64,000 bases of DNA from Fluviicoccus keumensis (GTDB lineage: Bacteria; Pseudomonadota; Gammaproteobacteria; Pseudomonadales; Moraxellaceae), in NCBI RefSeq assembly GCF_004217445.1, contig NZ_SHKX01000011.1:213526-277525 (forward strand), in the 5' to 3' direction. Positions 44,701 to 52,917 of the stretch are shown here, in pieces. A program made the position numbers and the translations under genes. Position 1 is the stretch's first letter, and each line of letters begins with the position of its first letter. Under the pieces are notes generated by a model. It was not told the origin of the DNA and ran no database searches. It was given only the letters and a program-made list of their open reading frames with translations.

Positions 44701-45026
44701 ATATCAATCAGTTGATGCAGCAAGCGCAGAAAATGCAGGAACAGGTGCAAAAGAAGATGGCGCAGGCTCAGGAAGAGCTGGCCCGGACCGAAGTGACCGG
44801 TGAATCCGGCGCGGGCCTGGTCAAGGTCACCATGACCGGCAAGCACGACGTCAAGCGCGTGGCCATTGATGCCGAGCTGATGAAGGAAGACAAGGACATG
44901 TTGGAAGACCTGCTCGCCGCCGCCGTCAACGATGCCGTGCGCAAGGTGGAGCAGTTGACCACCGAACGCATGGCCGGTGCGACCCAAGGTCTGGGCCTGC
45001 CGCCCGGCATGAAGCTGCCGTTCTAA
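44697..45026 (+). CDS. ybaB: YbaB/EbfC family nucleoid-associated protein
   Basis: 109 residues. An N-terminal helix rich in Gln and Lys (LMQQAQKMQEQVQKKMAQAQ) is followed by the family beta-strand block VKVTMTGKHDVKRVAIDAEL. Dimeric DNA-binding protein of the nucleoid. It starts within the dnaX stop codon (ATGA) and is followed by recR, the standard dnaX-ybaB-recR operon. Confidence 0.96.
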   Translation: MNINQLMQQAQKMQEQVQKKMAQAQEELARTEVTGESGAGLVKVTMTGKHDVKRVAIDAELMKEDKDMLEDLLAAAVNDAVRKVEQLTTERMAGATQGLGLPPGMKLPF

Positions 45027-45032
45027 GCAGCC

Positions 45033-45626
45033 ATGTTCAGCCCGCTGCTGAATGAGCTGATCCAGTCGTTGCGCGTGCTGCCGGGGGTCGGGCCGCGCTC
45101 GGCGCAGCGCATGGCGCTGTTCCTGCTGGAGCGTAACCGCCCCGGCGGAGCGCGTCTGGGTGACGTACTGCTGCGGGCGATGACCGAGGTGGGGCACTGC
45201 CAGGAATGCCGCACGCTGACCGAGGAGCCCGTCTGCCGGTTGTGCGCCAATACGGCTCGTGATCGCAGCCAGCTATGCGTGGTGGAGTCTCCGGCGGACG
45301 TATTGGCGGTGGAGCAAAGCGGCGGCTATCGCGGCCTGTATTTCGTGCTGGCGGGGCATCTCTCGCCGCTGGACGGCATAGGCCCCCGCGAATTGGGAAT
45401 TCCTGACCTGATGACGCGATTGGGCCGGGGAGAGGTCCGCGAACTGATCCTGGCTACCAACGCCACGGTAGAAGGTGAGGCGACCGCGCATTACATCCGG
45501 GAGTCCTGTCGTGATTCGGGTTTACAGGTCAGCCGTATCGCCCACGGCGTGCCGATGGGCGGCGAACTGGACGGCGTCGATAGTCATACTCTGGCGCGGG
45601 CGCTGTCGCAACGCCAGCAAATCTGA
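45033..45626 (+). CDS. recR: Recombination mediator protein RecR
   Basis: 197 residues. Helix-hairpin-helix near the N-terminus (LRVLPGVGPRSAQRMA), C4 zinc finger CQECRTLTEEPVCRLC, Toprim domain (LCVVESPADVLAVEQSGGY, LATNATVEGEATAHYI) and the C-terminal Walker-B-like part. With RecF/RecO it loads RecA at gaps. Third gene of the dnaX operon, 6 bases after ybaB. Confidence 0.97.
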   Translation: MFSPLLNELIQSLRVLPGVGPRSAQRMALFLLERNRPGGARLGDVLLRAMTEVGHCQECRTLTEEPVCRLCANTARDRSQLCVVESPADVLAVEQSGGYRGLYFVLAGHLSPLDGIGPRELGIPDLMTRLGRGEVRELILATNATVEGEATAHYIRESCRDSGLQVSRIAHGVPMGGELDGVDSHTLARALSQRQQI

Positions 45627-45656
45627 ACAATCATTCCGTTTTGACCTCTCCGGCCA

Positions 45657-45709
45657 TTGACAGCTTGGGTCGCAGCGATAAATATCGCAGTCCTTGGTAC
45701 GTTCGTACT
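45657..45709 (+). promoter_or_regulatory. Promoter with overlapping inverted repeats ahead of the SRPBCC gene
   Basis: A perfect TTGACA at 45657-45662 is followed after 16 bases by TAAATA (45679-45684). The -10 region is inside GCGATAAATATCGC (GCGAT-AAAT-ATCGC), and a second inverted repeat GTACG-TT-CGTAC lies just downstream. The repeats could be operators or a leader hairpin. Confidence 0.55.
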
Positions 45710-45740
45710 ATCTTTTCCCCTATTAGCCAGGAGTCCGGTC

Positions 45741-46157
45741 ATGGCGCAGCAGAAAGTAGTGGTGGTTCGCGAGTTTTCACGTCCGGTGGAAGCTATATTT
45801 GCCGAACTGGCGGATCACAATAACCTGAAGAAAGTCTTCGGGATTCCGGTGAAGCGCATTCAGGACGGGCAGGGCGATGTCAACGGTGTAGGTTCCACCC
45901 GCCGCATGGGGTTGTTCCATCCCTTGGCTGTCGACGAAACCGTGGTGGCGGTGACCCCGAACCAATCGATTGATTATGTCATTTCCAAGGGTGGTTACCC
46001 GATCCGCAATCATCATGGCCGTCTGGATTTCAGCGCCACTGGCAAGGGCTCGCGGGTGCAGTGGGTGATCGAGTTCGATTCGCTGCCGGGTGTCGGCCCG
46101 GTGCTGAAATTCGTGCTGGGTCAGGCGCTGGGCGTGGGCTTGAAACGCCTCGGCTAA
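45741..46157 (+). CDS. SRPBCC (START-like) family protein
   Basis: 138 residues from the ATG at 45741, seven bases after AGGAG; no signal peptide at this start. The pattern VVVREFSRPVEAIFAELADH then NNLKKVFGIPVKRI and the C-terminal helix VGPVLKFVLGQALGVGLKRL fit the polyketide-cyclase/START-like helix-grip fold that binds hydrophobic ligands. No specific substrate can be inferred. It has its own promoter and a downstream hairpin, so it is probably monocistronic. Confidence 0.75.
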   Translation: MAQQKVVVVREFSRPVEAIFAELADHNNLKKVFGIPVKRIQDGQGDVNGVGSTRRMGLFHPLAVDETVVAVTPNQSIDYVISKGGYPIRNHHGRLDFSATGKGSRVQWVIEFDSLPGVGPVLKFVLGQALGVGLKRLG

Positions 46158-46168
46158 GCGTTTTGCGG

Positions 46169-46198
46169 ATGCCTCCCGGCCAATTCGGTCGGGAGGCA
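46169..46198 (+). terminator. Hairpin after the SRPBCC gene
   Basis: GCCTCCCG and CGGGAGGC pair across a ~12-base loop just after the stop codon. No T-run. Confidence 0.5.
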
Positions 46199-46220
46199 CC
46201 CTTGGGCCGTCCCCGCCGCA

Positions 46221-46268
46221 TTGTGTTTCCCGGACAACTGTCCAATAAATACCTACCAACCGCTTGGT
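46221..46268 (+). promoter_or_regulatory. Candidate promoter and operator of the acyl-CoA dehydrogenase gene
   Basis: TTGTGT (46221-46226) and AATAAA (46244-46249) are 17 bases apart. Two inverted repeats are present: GGACA-AC-TGTCC (46232-46243) in the spacer and ACCAA-CCGC-TTGGT (46255-46268) just after the -10. The latter resembles palindromes bound by TetR-type regulators of fatty-acid genes; that likeness is from memory. Confidence 0.4.
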
Positions 46269-46323
46269 TACACCTCGGAATCGTGGCAGACTCGGGCCGG
46301 AATGACCCGAGGAGATGCCGCTC

Positions 46324-47469
46324 ATGGCCCTGTACACCACCTATTTCAACGAAACCCACAATCAGGTCCGTCTGACAGCCCGCAAATTTGTCGACCAGCA
46401 TATCAAACCCTTCATCAATGACTGGGAGGAAGCTGGGACATTCCCTCGCGAGCTCTATCTCAAGGCTGGCGAGGCCGGGTTGCTGGGGATCGATCATCCG
46501 GAGGAGTTCGGCGGATCCGGGCCTGATATTTTCATGAAGATCGCTGCCAGTGAGGAACTGATGCGCGCCGGTTCCGGCGGTCTCGTGGCCAGCCTGGGGT
46601 CGCTGGACATCGGTCTGCCGCCGGTGGAGAACTGGGGCAGCGACGAGATGAAGTCGCGTATCGCTCCTGCCGTCATCAGCGGCGAAAAAATCATGGCGCT
46701 GGCGATTACCGAGCCGTCCGGCGGCTCCGACGTGGCCAATTTGAAAACCCGCGCGGTCGACATGGGCGATCATTATCTTGTGAACGGCAGCAAGACCTTC
46801 ATTACTTCAGGGGTGCGCGCCGATTACTACACCGTGGCTGTTCGCACTGGCGGCGAGGGCTTTGGCGGGGTTAGTCTGCTGCTGGTGGAAAAGGGTATGC
46901 CCGGTTTCACGGTTGGCCAGCCCTTGAAAAAAATGGGCTGGTGGGCCAGTGACACCGCCGAACTGTTCTTCCAGGATGTGAAGGTGCCGAAAAGCAACCT
47001 GATCGGCATGGAAAACGGCGGATTCTTCGTAATCATGAGCAATTTCCAGAAAGAACGCTTAAACTTGGCGGTCATGGCGAATATGACTGCACAACTGGCG
47101 CTGGAAGAAAGCCTCAAGTACGTGCAACAGCGGACGGCCTTTGGCAAGCCGCTGGCGAAGATGCAGGTTATTCGCCACAAACTGGCGGACATGGCGACCG
47201 AACTGGAGGCCAGCCGCGAGTTTACCTATCGGGTAGCGGCACAAATATCAGATGGCATTCCGGCCATCCGGGAAGTCTCCATGGCCAAGAACTTCGCCAC
47301 GCAAGTCAGCGACAAGCTGACCTATGAAGCGGTGCAGATTTTTGGCGGTATGGGGTTCATGCGCGAGAGCTTGGTCGAGCGCCTGTACCGGGATAACCGG
47401 ATTCTTTCCATTGGTGGCGGTACCCACGAAATCATGAACGAGATTATCGCCAAACAATTGGGATTGTAA
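46324..47469 (+). CDS. Acyl-CoA dehydrogenase
   Basis: 381 residues from the ATG at 46324, nine bases after GAGGAG (the ATG at 46315 abuts that site). Flavoprotein layout: alpha-helical N-terminus, FAD and substrate motif LAITEPSGGSDVANL, then TAFGKPLAKMQ and the C-terminal signature YRDNRILSIGGGTHEIMNEI, close to the position of the catalytic Glu in short-chain enzymes. It oxidises an acyl-CoA to the trans-2-enoyl-CoA, passing electrons to ETF; chain specificity cannot be told. The stop codon overlaps the rnd start by one base. Confidence 0.92.
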   Translation: MALYTTYFNETHNQVRLTARKFVDQHIKPFINDWEEAGTFPRELYLKAGEAGLLGIDHPEEFGGSGPDIFMKIAASEELMRAGSGGLVASLGSLDIGLPPVENWGSDEMKSRIAPAVISGEKIMALAITEPSGGSDVANLKTRAVDMGDHYLVNGSKTFITSGVRADYYTVAVRTGGEGFGGVSLLLVEKGMPGFTVGQPLKKMGWWASDTAELFFQDVKVPKSNLIGMENGGFFVIMSNFQKERLNLAVMANMTAQLALEESLKYVQQRTAFGKPLAKMQVIRHKLADMATELEASREFTYRVAAQISDGIPAIREVSMAKNFATQVSDKLTYEAVQIFGGMGFMRESLVERLYRDNRILSIGGGTHEIMNEIIAKQLGL

Positions 47470-48638
47470 TGTCCTGGGAACTGATCACCGATCAACAACT
47501 GTTTCAACAACGGGTCCGGAGCTGGACCGGCGCAGGCCGTCTGGCCCTGGATACCGAATTCATCCGGGTTGACACCTTCAACCCTCGGGCGGCCCTCATT
47601 CAGGTGAATGACGGCCGTCAGGTTTCCCTGGCCGACCCGCTTGCCCTGGATATCGCCGAATTCGGTGCTGTCCTGGCCGATCCGGCGACGCTGAAAATCT
47701 TTCATGCCTGCAGTGAAGATATCGAGGTCTTCAATCTGCTGTTTCCCAAACAGCGGATTACCCGCGTCTTCGATACCCAAATCGGCTTGGCCTTTCTGGG
47801 CTATGGAAATCAGGTGGGCTACCAGAAGGCGCTGCAGGAGTGTCTCGACATCGCCATCAGCAAGGCGGAAACCCGTTCCGACTGGTTGATGCGCCCGCTG
47901 ACGCCGGAGCAGCAGCAATATGCCGCCCTGGATGTCGAATACCTTTTCCCCCTGTATGACTTCATCCGCGCCCGGCTGGTGGAGCGCGGGCTGCTGGAAT
48001 GGTGCGAGGCCGACTGTGCGCTGATTATGGAAGAGATGGGGGAGGCGCCGGATATGCGCAACCTGTACCTGTCGTTCAGCAACGCCTGGAAGTTCACCCG
48101 CCAGCAGCTGGCGTTGCTGCAGATGCTGACCATCTGGCGGGAAGGCGCGGCGAGGATCCACAACATTCCGCGGACCTTCGTGCTGAAGAACCATACCCTG
48201 CTGGATATTGTTGAGCGCTGGCCGCACAGCTTGCCGGCGTTGTCGCGGATTCAGGATCTGCACCCGCGCACGTATCAGAAGCACGGCCAGATGATCCTGC
48301 AACTGGTGAAGCAGGCCGAGGACAAGCCGATTGGCCAATGTCCGCCGTTGCTGCCGCTGCCGCTGCCGCGCGCCGCCAAATCCCTCTATGACCGCCTGCG
48401 CGCGGTGGCCGAGGCGGTGGCCGTGCAGCACCATATTCCGGCGGAAGTCCTGCTACGCAAGAAATGGCTGGATTCGCTGGTGCTGGGCTATGTGGATTTT
48501 GGTGCAAGCGCCAGGTTGCCCTCGGCGTTGACCGGTTGGCGGCATGATATCCTTACCCGACCCCTGTTGGAGGTGCTGGCCGATGAGGCCGCCTCCGTCG
48601 CCACATGGCGCCGCTACCGTCACCGGGAAGATTCATGA
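47469..48638 (+). CDS. rnd: Ribonuclease D
   Basis: 389 residues. The DEDD exonuclease triad is visible: Asp and Glu in ALDTEFIRVDTF, Asp in FHACSEDIEVF and the Tyr/Asp pair in YAALDVEYLFPLYDF. A HRDC domain follows (~210-290, YLSFSNAWKFTRQQLALLQM region). It trims 3' ends of tRNA precursors in the cytoplasm. Start and stop codons overlap with the acyl-CoA dehydrogenase and ycgL genes, giving tight translational coupling; rnd-ycgL is the common order. Confidence 0.94.
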   Translation: MSWELITDQQLFQQRVRSWTGAGRLALDTEFIRVDTFNPRAALIQVNDGRQVSLADPLALDIAEFGAVLADPATLKIFHACSEDIEVFNLLFPKQRITRVFDTQIGLAFLGYGNQVGYQKALQECLDIAISKAETRSDWLMRPLTPEQQQYAALDVEYLFPLYDFIRARLVERGLLEWCEADCALIMEEMGEAPDMRNLYLSFSNAWKFTRQQLALLQMLTIWREGAARIHNIPRTFVLKNHTLLDIVERWPHSLPALSRIQDLHPRTYQKHGQMILQLVKQAEDKPIGQCPPLLPLPLPRAAKSLYDRLRAVAEAVAVQHHIPAEVLLRKKWLDSLVLGYVDFGASARLPSALTGWRHDILTRPLLEVLADEAASVATWRRYRHREDS

Positions 48639-48946
48639 GCACCAAACCTGAAATCTGCGATATCTACAAAAGTCCCAAAAAGGACGAAATGTACCTTTAC
48701 GTCCGCAAGACCGAGGGCCTGACACGCGTTCCCGAAGCCCTGCTGACCATGTTCGGCCGCCCCCGTCATTACGTCACGCTGTTGCTGACGCCGGAGCGCA
48801 AGCTGGCCCGGGCCGAGGCCCCCAAGGTGCTGGCGGAAATCGGTGAGAAGGGTTTCTACCTGCAGATGCCTCCCGCACGGGAGGATTACATGCTGGACCT
48901 CTTCCGCCCTGATGAAAGCAAGTATCAGCAAGGGGGTGGGGAATGA
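48635..48946 (+). CDS. ycgL: YcgL domain-containing protein
   Basis: 103 residues from the ATG at 48635, overlapping the rnd stop. The family pattern CDIYKSPKKDEMYLYVRKTE then FLTRVPEALL-like text and LQMPPAREDYML is conserved. Small alpha/beta cytoplasmic protein of unknown function, generally encoded next to rnd, suggesting an RNA-related role. It overlaps the next gene by 4 bases. Confidence 0.92.
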   Translation: MSTKPEICDIYKSPKKDEMYLYVRKTEGLTRVPEALLTMFGRPRHYVTLLLTPERKLARAEAPKVLAEIGEKGFYLQMPPAREDYMLDLFRPDESKYQQGGGE

Positions 48947-49260
48947 TCGGCTATCTGGTGGCCTGGGTGGTCTATCTGACGGCGGCCATCGCGCTTCTGG
49001 TCGTCTACAAGCGTTCGTTCATCCGCATGCTGCCGTCAGGCTGGCGGCCGGTTTCCTTTTATCTGCTGGCGGTTTTGCTGCTGACGCCTTGGCCGATCGA
49101 CGCTGACAACTGGTTTCCGTCGCCGGCCGTCATGGCGGTATTGTTCAACGTGATGGAGCGGGACAGCGTCGGCGTGATGAAAAGCGTGTTCCCGCTGCTG
49201 TTCCTCTCGACCCTGGTTTGTAGTGTTGCCTGGTGGAAAAGCCGCAAGGCAGAATCCTGA
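48943..49260 (+). CDS. Small inner-membrane protein, MCS family not recognised
   Basis: 105 residues with three likely membrane helices (IGYLVAWVVYLTAAIALLVV, then PVSFYLLAVLLLTPW, then VFPLLFLSTLVCSVAWW). The text RMLPSGWRPVSFYLLAVLLL is typical of a conserved proteobacterial membrane protein often found in rnd/ycgL neighbourhoods, but I cannot name it. It overlaps ycgL (ATGA) and precedes the MoxR gene by about 30 bases, so it belongs to the same transcription unit. Function unknown. Confidence 0.8.
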   Translation: MIGYLVAWVVYLTAAIALLVVYKRSFIRMLPSGWRPVSFYLLAVLLLTPWPIDADNWFPSPAVMAVLFNVMERDSVGVMKSVFPLLFLSTLVCSVAWWKSRKAES

Positions 49261-49289
49261 CTTATTTCCCCGCTGGTGGAGAATCCAAG

Positions 49290-50129
49290 ATGCGTTTTGA
49301 CGGTTCCATGACCTATGTGGCGACTGACGACCTGAAGATGGCCGTCAATGCTTCGATTACCCTGCAAAAGCCGTTGATCATCAAGGGCGAACCCGGCACC
49401 GGCAAGACCATGCTGGCCGAGGAAGTGGCCGCCGCGCTGGGTCTGCGCCTGATCCAGTGGCACATCAAGTCCACCACCAAGGCGCATCAGGGCCTCTATG
49501 AATACGATGCCGTGTCCCGCCTGCGCGATTCGCAACTGGGCGACGACAAGGTCTACGACATCCGCAACTACATCAAGAAGGGCAAGCTGTGGGAAGCCTT
49601 CGAGAGTGAAGAGCGTGTCGTCTTGCTGATTGACGAAGTCGACAAGGCGGACATCGAGTTCCCCAACGACCTGCTGACCGAACTCGACAAGATGGAGTTC
49701 CACGTTTACGAGACGCAGGAAACCATCAAGGCCAAGCATCGCCCGATCGTCATCATTACCTCGAACAACGAAAAGGATCTGCCGGATGCTTTCCTGCGCC
49801 GCTGCTTCTTCCATTACATCGTCTTCCCGGACATGGACACGATGAAGAAGATTGTCGACGTGCATTATCCCGGCGTCGAGTCGAAGCTGGTGCGCGAAGC
49901 CATGGAAATCTTCTTCGAGCTGCGCAAGGTGCCGGGCCTGAAGAAGCGTCCGTCCACCTCCGAGCTGATCGATTGGCTGAAGCTGCTAATGTCCGACAAC
50001 ATTCCCGAAGACATCCTGCGCAACCGCGATACCCGCAGCGCCATCCCGCCGCTGTACGGTGCGCTGCTGAAGAACGAGGCGGACGTGCATTTGCTGGAGC
50101 GTCTGGCCTTCATGAGCCGTCGGAGCTGA
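49290..50129 (+). CDS. MoxR family AAA+ ATPase
   Basis: 279 residues from the ATG at 49290, preceded by GGTGGAG. AAA+ motifs: Walker A KGEPGTGKTMLAEEVA, Walker B VVLLIDEVDKAD, sensor 1 VIITSNNEKDLPDAFLRRC with the arginine finger. MoxR ATPases act as chaperones with VWA-domain partners; the next gene, 16 bases downstream, encodes exactly such a partner. The client complex is not identifiable here (no metalloenzyme genes adjacent). Confidence 0.93.
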   Translation: MRFDGSMTYVATDDLKMAVNASITLQKPLIIKGEPGTGKTMLAEEVAAALGLRLIQWHIKSTTKAHQGLYEYDAVSRLRDSQLGDDKVYDIRNYIKKGKLWEAFESEERVVLLIDEVDKADIEFPNDLLTELDKMEFHVYETQETIKAKHRPIVIITSNNEKDLPDAFLRRCFFHYIVFPDMDTMKKIVDVHYPGVESKLVREAMEIFFELRKVPGLKKRPSTSELIDWLKLLMSDNIPEDILRNRDTRSAIPPLYGALLKNEADVHLLERLAFMSRRS

Positions 50130-50145
50130 CCGGGGAGGGCGCGAC

Positions 50146-51324
50146 ATGCTGCTCAACTTCTTCTACACCCTGAAGCAATACAAGGTGCCCGTCTCCGTGC
50201 GGGAATACCTCGATTTGTTGCGTGCGCTGGATGCTGGCTTGGCCTTTGCCAGCCAGGAAGAGTTCTACAGCCTCTCCCGCGCGGTGATGGTGAAGGACGA
50301 GAAGCATTTCGACAAGTTTGACCGGGCGATGAAGGCGTTCTTCGACGGTCTGGACACCATGGAAAGTCCGCTGGACAAGCTGAACCTGCCCGAGGACTGG
50401 CTGCGAAAGGAAATCGAGAAGCTGTTGTCGCCGGATGAGTTGGCCGAATTGCAGAAGACCGGCTCGCTGGAAAAGCTGATGGAAGAGTTCCAGAAGCGTC
50501 TGGCCGAGCAGCACAAGCGTCACCAGGGCGGTAACAAGATGATCGGCACCGGCGGCACTTCACCGTTCGGGGCTTACGGCGCCAACCCGGAAGGGATCCG
50601 CCTGGCCGGGCCGTCGCGCAACAAGAGCGCGGTGAAAGTCTGGGAAAAGCGTGAGTTCAAGAACCTCGACGACGGTCAGGAACTGGGTATCCGCAACATG
50701 CAGGTCGCCTTGCGCCGTCTGCGTCGCTTCGCCCGCCAGGGCGCAGCTGAGGAGCTGGATATCGACGACACCATCCGTTCCACCGCCCACAACGCCGGAT
50801 TGCTGGATATCAAGATGGTTCCCGAGCGCCGCAACCGCGTCAAGGTGCTGATTTTCTTCGATATCGGCGGTTCGATGGACCCGTACGTGAAAGTGTGCGA
50901 GGCGCTGTTCTCCGCTGCACGCACCGAGTTCAAGCACCTGCATTATTACTACTTCCACAACTTCATCTATGAAAGCGTGTGGCAGGACAATAACCGTCGT
51001 TGGTCCGAGCGCATGCCGTTGTGGGATGTGATGCACAAGTACGGCCCGGATTACCGGGTGATCTTCGTCGGTGACGCCACCATGTCGCCCTATGAAATCA
51101 TGTCGCCGGGCGGTTCGGTGGAGCATTTCAACGAAGAGGCCGGGGCGGTATGGATGCAGCGCCTGACCCAGCATTTCCAGAAGGTGGTGTGGCTGAATCC
51201 GGAGCCGGAGAAAAGCTGGTCGATGACGCAGTCGGTCCAGATTGCCAAGAAGCTGCTGGAAGACCGGATGTATCCGCTGACCTTGCAGGGGATAGAGGCG
51301 GCGACGAAGTATTTGAGCAAGTAG
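50146..51324 (+). CDS. VWA domain protein, CoxE-like, partner of MoxR ATPase
   Basis: 392 residues. An N-terminal helical region (~1-150) begins LLNFFYTLKQYKVPVSVREY. The C-terminal von Willebrand A fold carries a MIDAS-like site FFDIGGSMDPYVKV, where the usual DxSxS reads DxGxS. Later MIDAS strands include IFVGDATMSPYEI. No signal peptide or membrane segment, so cytoplasmic. Together with the preceding MoxR ATPase it forms a MoxR-VWA pair presumed to remodel or insert metal into a target. A terminator hairpin overlaps the end of the convergent helicase gene. Confidence 0.9.
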   Translation: MLLNFFYTLKQYKVPVSVREYLDLLRALDAGLAFASQEEFYSLSRAVMVKDEKHFDKFDRAMKAFFDGLDTMESPLDKLNLPEDWLRKEIEKLLSPDELAELQKTGSLEKLMEEFQKRLAEQHKRHQGGNKMIGTGGTSPFGAYGANPEGIRLAGPSRNKSAVKVWEKREFKNLDDGQELGIRNMQVALRRLRRFARQGAAEELDIDDTIRSTAHNAGLLDIKMVPERRNRVKVLIFFDIGGSMDPYVKVCEALFSAARTEFKHLHYYYFHNFIYESVWQDNNRRWSERMPLWDVMHKYGPDYRVIFVGDATMSPYEIMSPGGSVEHFNEEAGAVWMQRLTQHFQKVVWLNPEPEKSWSMTQSVQIAKKLLEDRMYPLTLQGIEAATKYLSK

Positions 51325-51327
51325 CGG

Positions 51328-51350
51328 GAGGAGTCTTCACGACTCCTCTT
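51328..51350. terminator. Terminator between VWA gene and convergent helicase gene
   Basis: GAGGAGTC, loop TTCAC, GACTCCTC then TTT. It lies just after the VWA stop and covers the helicase stop codon on the other strand. Confidence 0.65.
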
Positions 51351-52803
51351 TCAACCATCCCTTGGCATTCTCCCCACGCAAAATCCTGACCTCCTTCTTT
51401 CCCCGCGTAATGGCCGTATACAGCCAGCGCAACTGGCTGGTATAGCTGCCCTGCAAATAGCCCGGCACATCCACAATCGCCGTTTCCCATTCGCCGCCCT
51501 GCGCCTTGTGGCAGGTCAGGGCATAGCCGTACTTCACCTGCAAAGCGTTCAGGTAAGGATCATTCTGGAAGGCGCCGCTGATCTGCGCCGGCGTCAGCTT
51601 CTCCGCGCGGATACGCTGCTTGAAGTCCGCTACCAGCGCCTGCCGTTCATCATCGGTGGGGCCGGCCAAAGGGGAATACAGCAGGTTTTCGAGGATCAGG
51701 CAGTCCTGCTCCATGCGCCCGTGCAGCAGCGATTGGTACGCCACCTTCACTTGCCGGAACACCAGCTTCACCTGCTTGTGAAACGGTTTCTGCTTCAGGC
51801 GCAGCATCACCAGTCGGGTTTCCTGCGCGCCCACTTCCAGCGCCTTCACCAGATCGCCGTTCAGCAATTGCGATTCCGAGTTGTTCTGGTTGACCATCAG
51901 GATGTCGCCGGGCTGCAAGGGGGCAAACATGGCGTTGAAGCGCTTGTGCCGCACCTTGCGGTTCAGTTCCAGCGCCCGCTTGTTGGAGTGGGTGATGATG
52001 ATCGAGGCGCGGCCGGACATGTGATCGGCGCGATAGCGGGTGGCGTCGTCGTCGCCCAGAAGGTAACGCCAGTCGTCGGCGGGCGGCAACCAGTCGACCG
52101 GATCGCGCGCGCCGCTGAGGATGCTGTCGCGCAGCCGTCCGGCCTGTTGCAGGATATGGCTGCCTTCCTGCTGCCGCACGATGTCGGTCAGTTCGACTTC
52201 CCGCGCCTTCAGGCCGAAATATTTCTGGAAATGATGCGCGAACAACGCCATCGACACGGTTTCGCCCACCGGCGGCAACTGGGCGGCATCGCCCACGAAA
52301 ATGACGCGGTTACCGCTCAGCAAGCCGCTGGTCAGGCCCGACCAGAACAGGAAGTCGCTCAGCAGCTGCCCGGAACCGTATTGGGTGAACAGTGAGGCCT
52401 GACCTACCGGCAAAGGGCTGCCGTTGGCCAGCATAGAGGCTTCGTCAATGATGATGACGGTGTTTTCCGGCCCTTCCTGTGACAGGCTGAAGCGCACGTT
52501 CAGGCCGGTGTCACCGCTGATTTCGACGCTGGCGAACTCGTAGATGACCGAGTGTACGGTCTGCGCGCCTTCACCCGTAGCCATGCCGAGGATGCGCGCG
52601 GCGCGGCCGGTGGAGGCCAGCAGCAGGTAATCCTGCTGGGTGTCACGAAGGTGATCCAGCAGGCGCGACACCAGCGTGGTCTTACCCGTGCCCGCATAGC
52701 CGCGCAGGATGAAGCAGGCATCGTCGCTGTCGAGGAATTCCCGGATGGCGGCGAGGGCGGCGTCCTGTTGCGGGGTCAGTTGCAGGGTGGCGGGCGTGGT
52801 CAT
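51337..52803 (-). CDS. AAA/UvrD-like superfamily 1 DNA helicase
   Basis: 488 residues from the ATG at 52803; the open frame upstream of this ATG is antisense to htpG and not part of the gene. RecD/Pif1-like core: Walker A LRGYAGTGKTTLVSRLL, Walker B VIIIDEASML, motif III FVGDAAQLPPVGE, and a C-terminal UvrD_C_2-like segment with TCHKAQGGEWETAIVD and WLYTAITRGKKEV. It is probably a 5'-3' helicase acting in DNA repair, similar to stand-alone RecD2-type proteins but lacking their N-terminal domains. Its start lies close to the divergent htpG promoter. Confidence 0.88.
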   Translation of the reverse strand: MTTPATLQLTPQQDAALAAIREFLDSDDACFILRGYAGTGKTTLVSRLLDHLRDTQQDYLLLASTGRAARILGMATGEGAQTVHSVIYEFASVEISGDTGLNVRFSLSQEGPENTVIIIDEASMLANGSPLPVGQASLFTQYGSGQLLSDFLFWSGLTSGLLSGNRVIFVGDAAQLPPVGETVSMALFAHHFQKYFGLKAREVELTDIVRQQEGSHILQQAGRLRDSILSGARDPVDWLPPADDWRYLLGDDDATRYRADHMSGRASIIITHSNKRALELNRKVRHKRFNAMFAPLQPGDILMVNQNNSESQLLNGDLVKALEVGAQETRLVMLRLKQKPFHKQVKLVFRQVKVAYQSLLHGRMEQDCLILENLLYSPLAGPTDDERQALVADFKQRIRAEKLTPAQISGAFQNDPYLNALQVKYGYALTCHKAQGGEWETAIVDVPGYLQGSYTSQLRWLYTAITRGKKEVRILRGENAKGWLKEES

Positions 52804-52845
52804 GGATCGGCTGTAGTGACTTTGCGCCGAGTATAGCGGTACACC

Positions 52846-52875
52846 CCCTTGAAGTCCCGTTTCACAGCCCCATCT
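52846..52875 (+). promoter_or_regulatory. Sigma-32 (heat-shock) promoter of htpG
   Basis: CCCTTGAA (52846-52853), 14 bases, then CCCCATCT (52868-52875). This matches the known RpoH consensus CTTGAA-N11-16-CCCCATNT almost exactly. The start would be near 52882, about 35 bases before the htpG ATG. Confidence 0.85.
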
Positions 52876-52917
52876 TGGTTGCATCGAATTCTTCCGACTC
52901 AACCATGGAGAGCCCTG

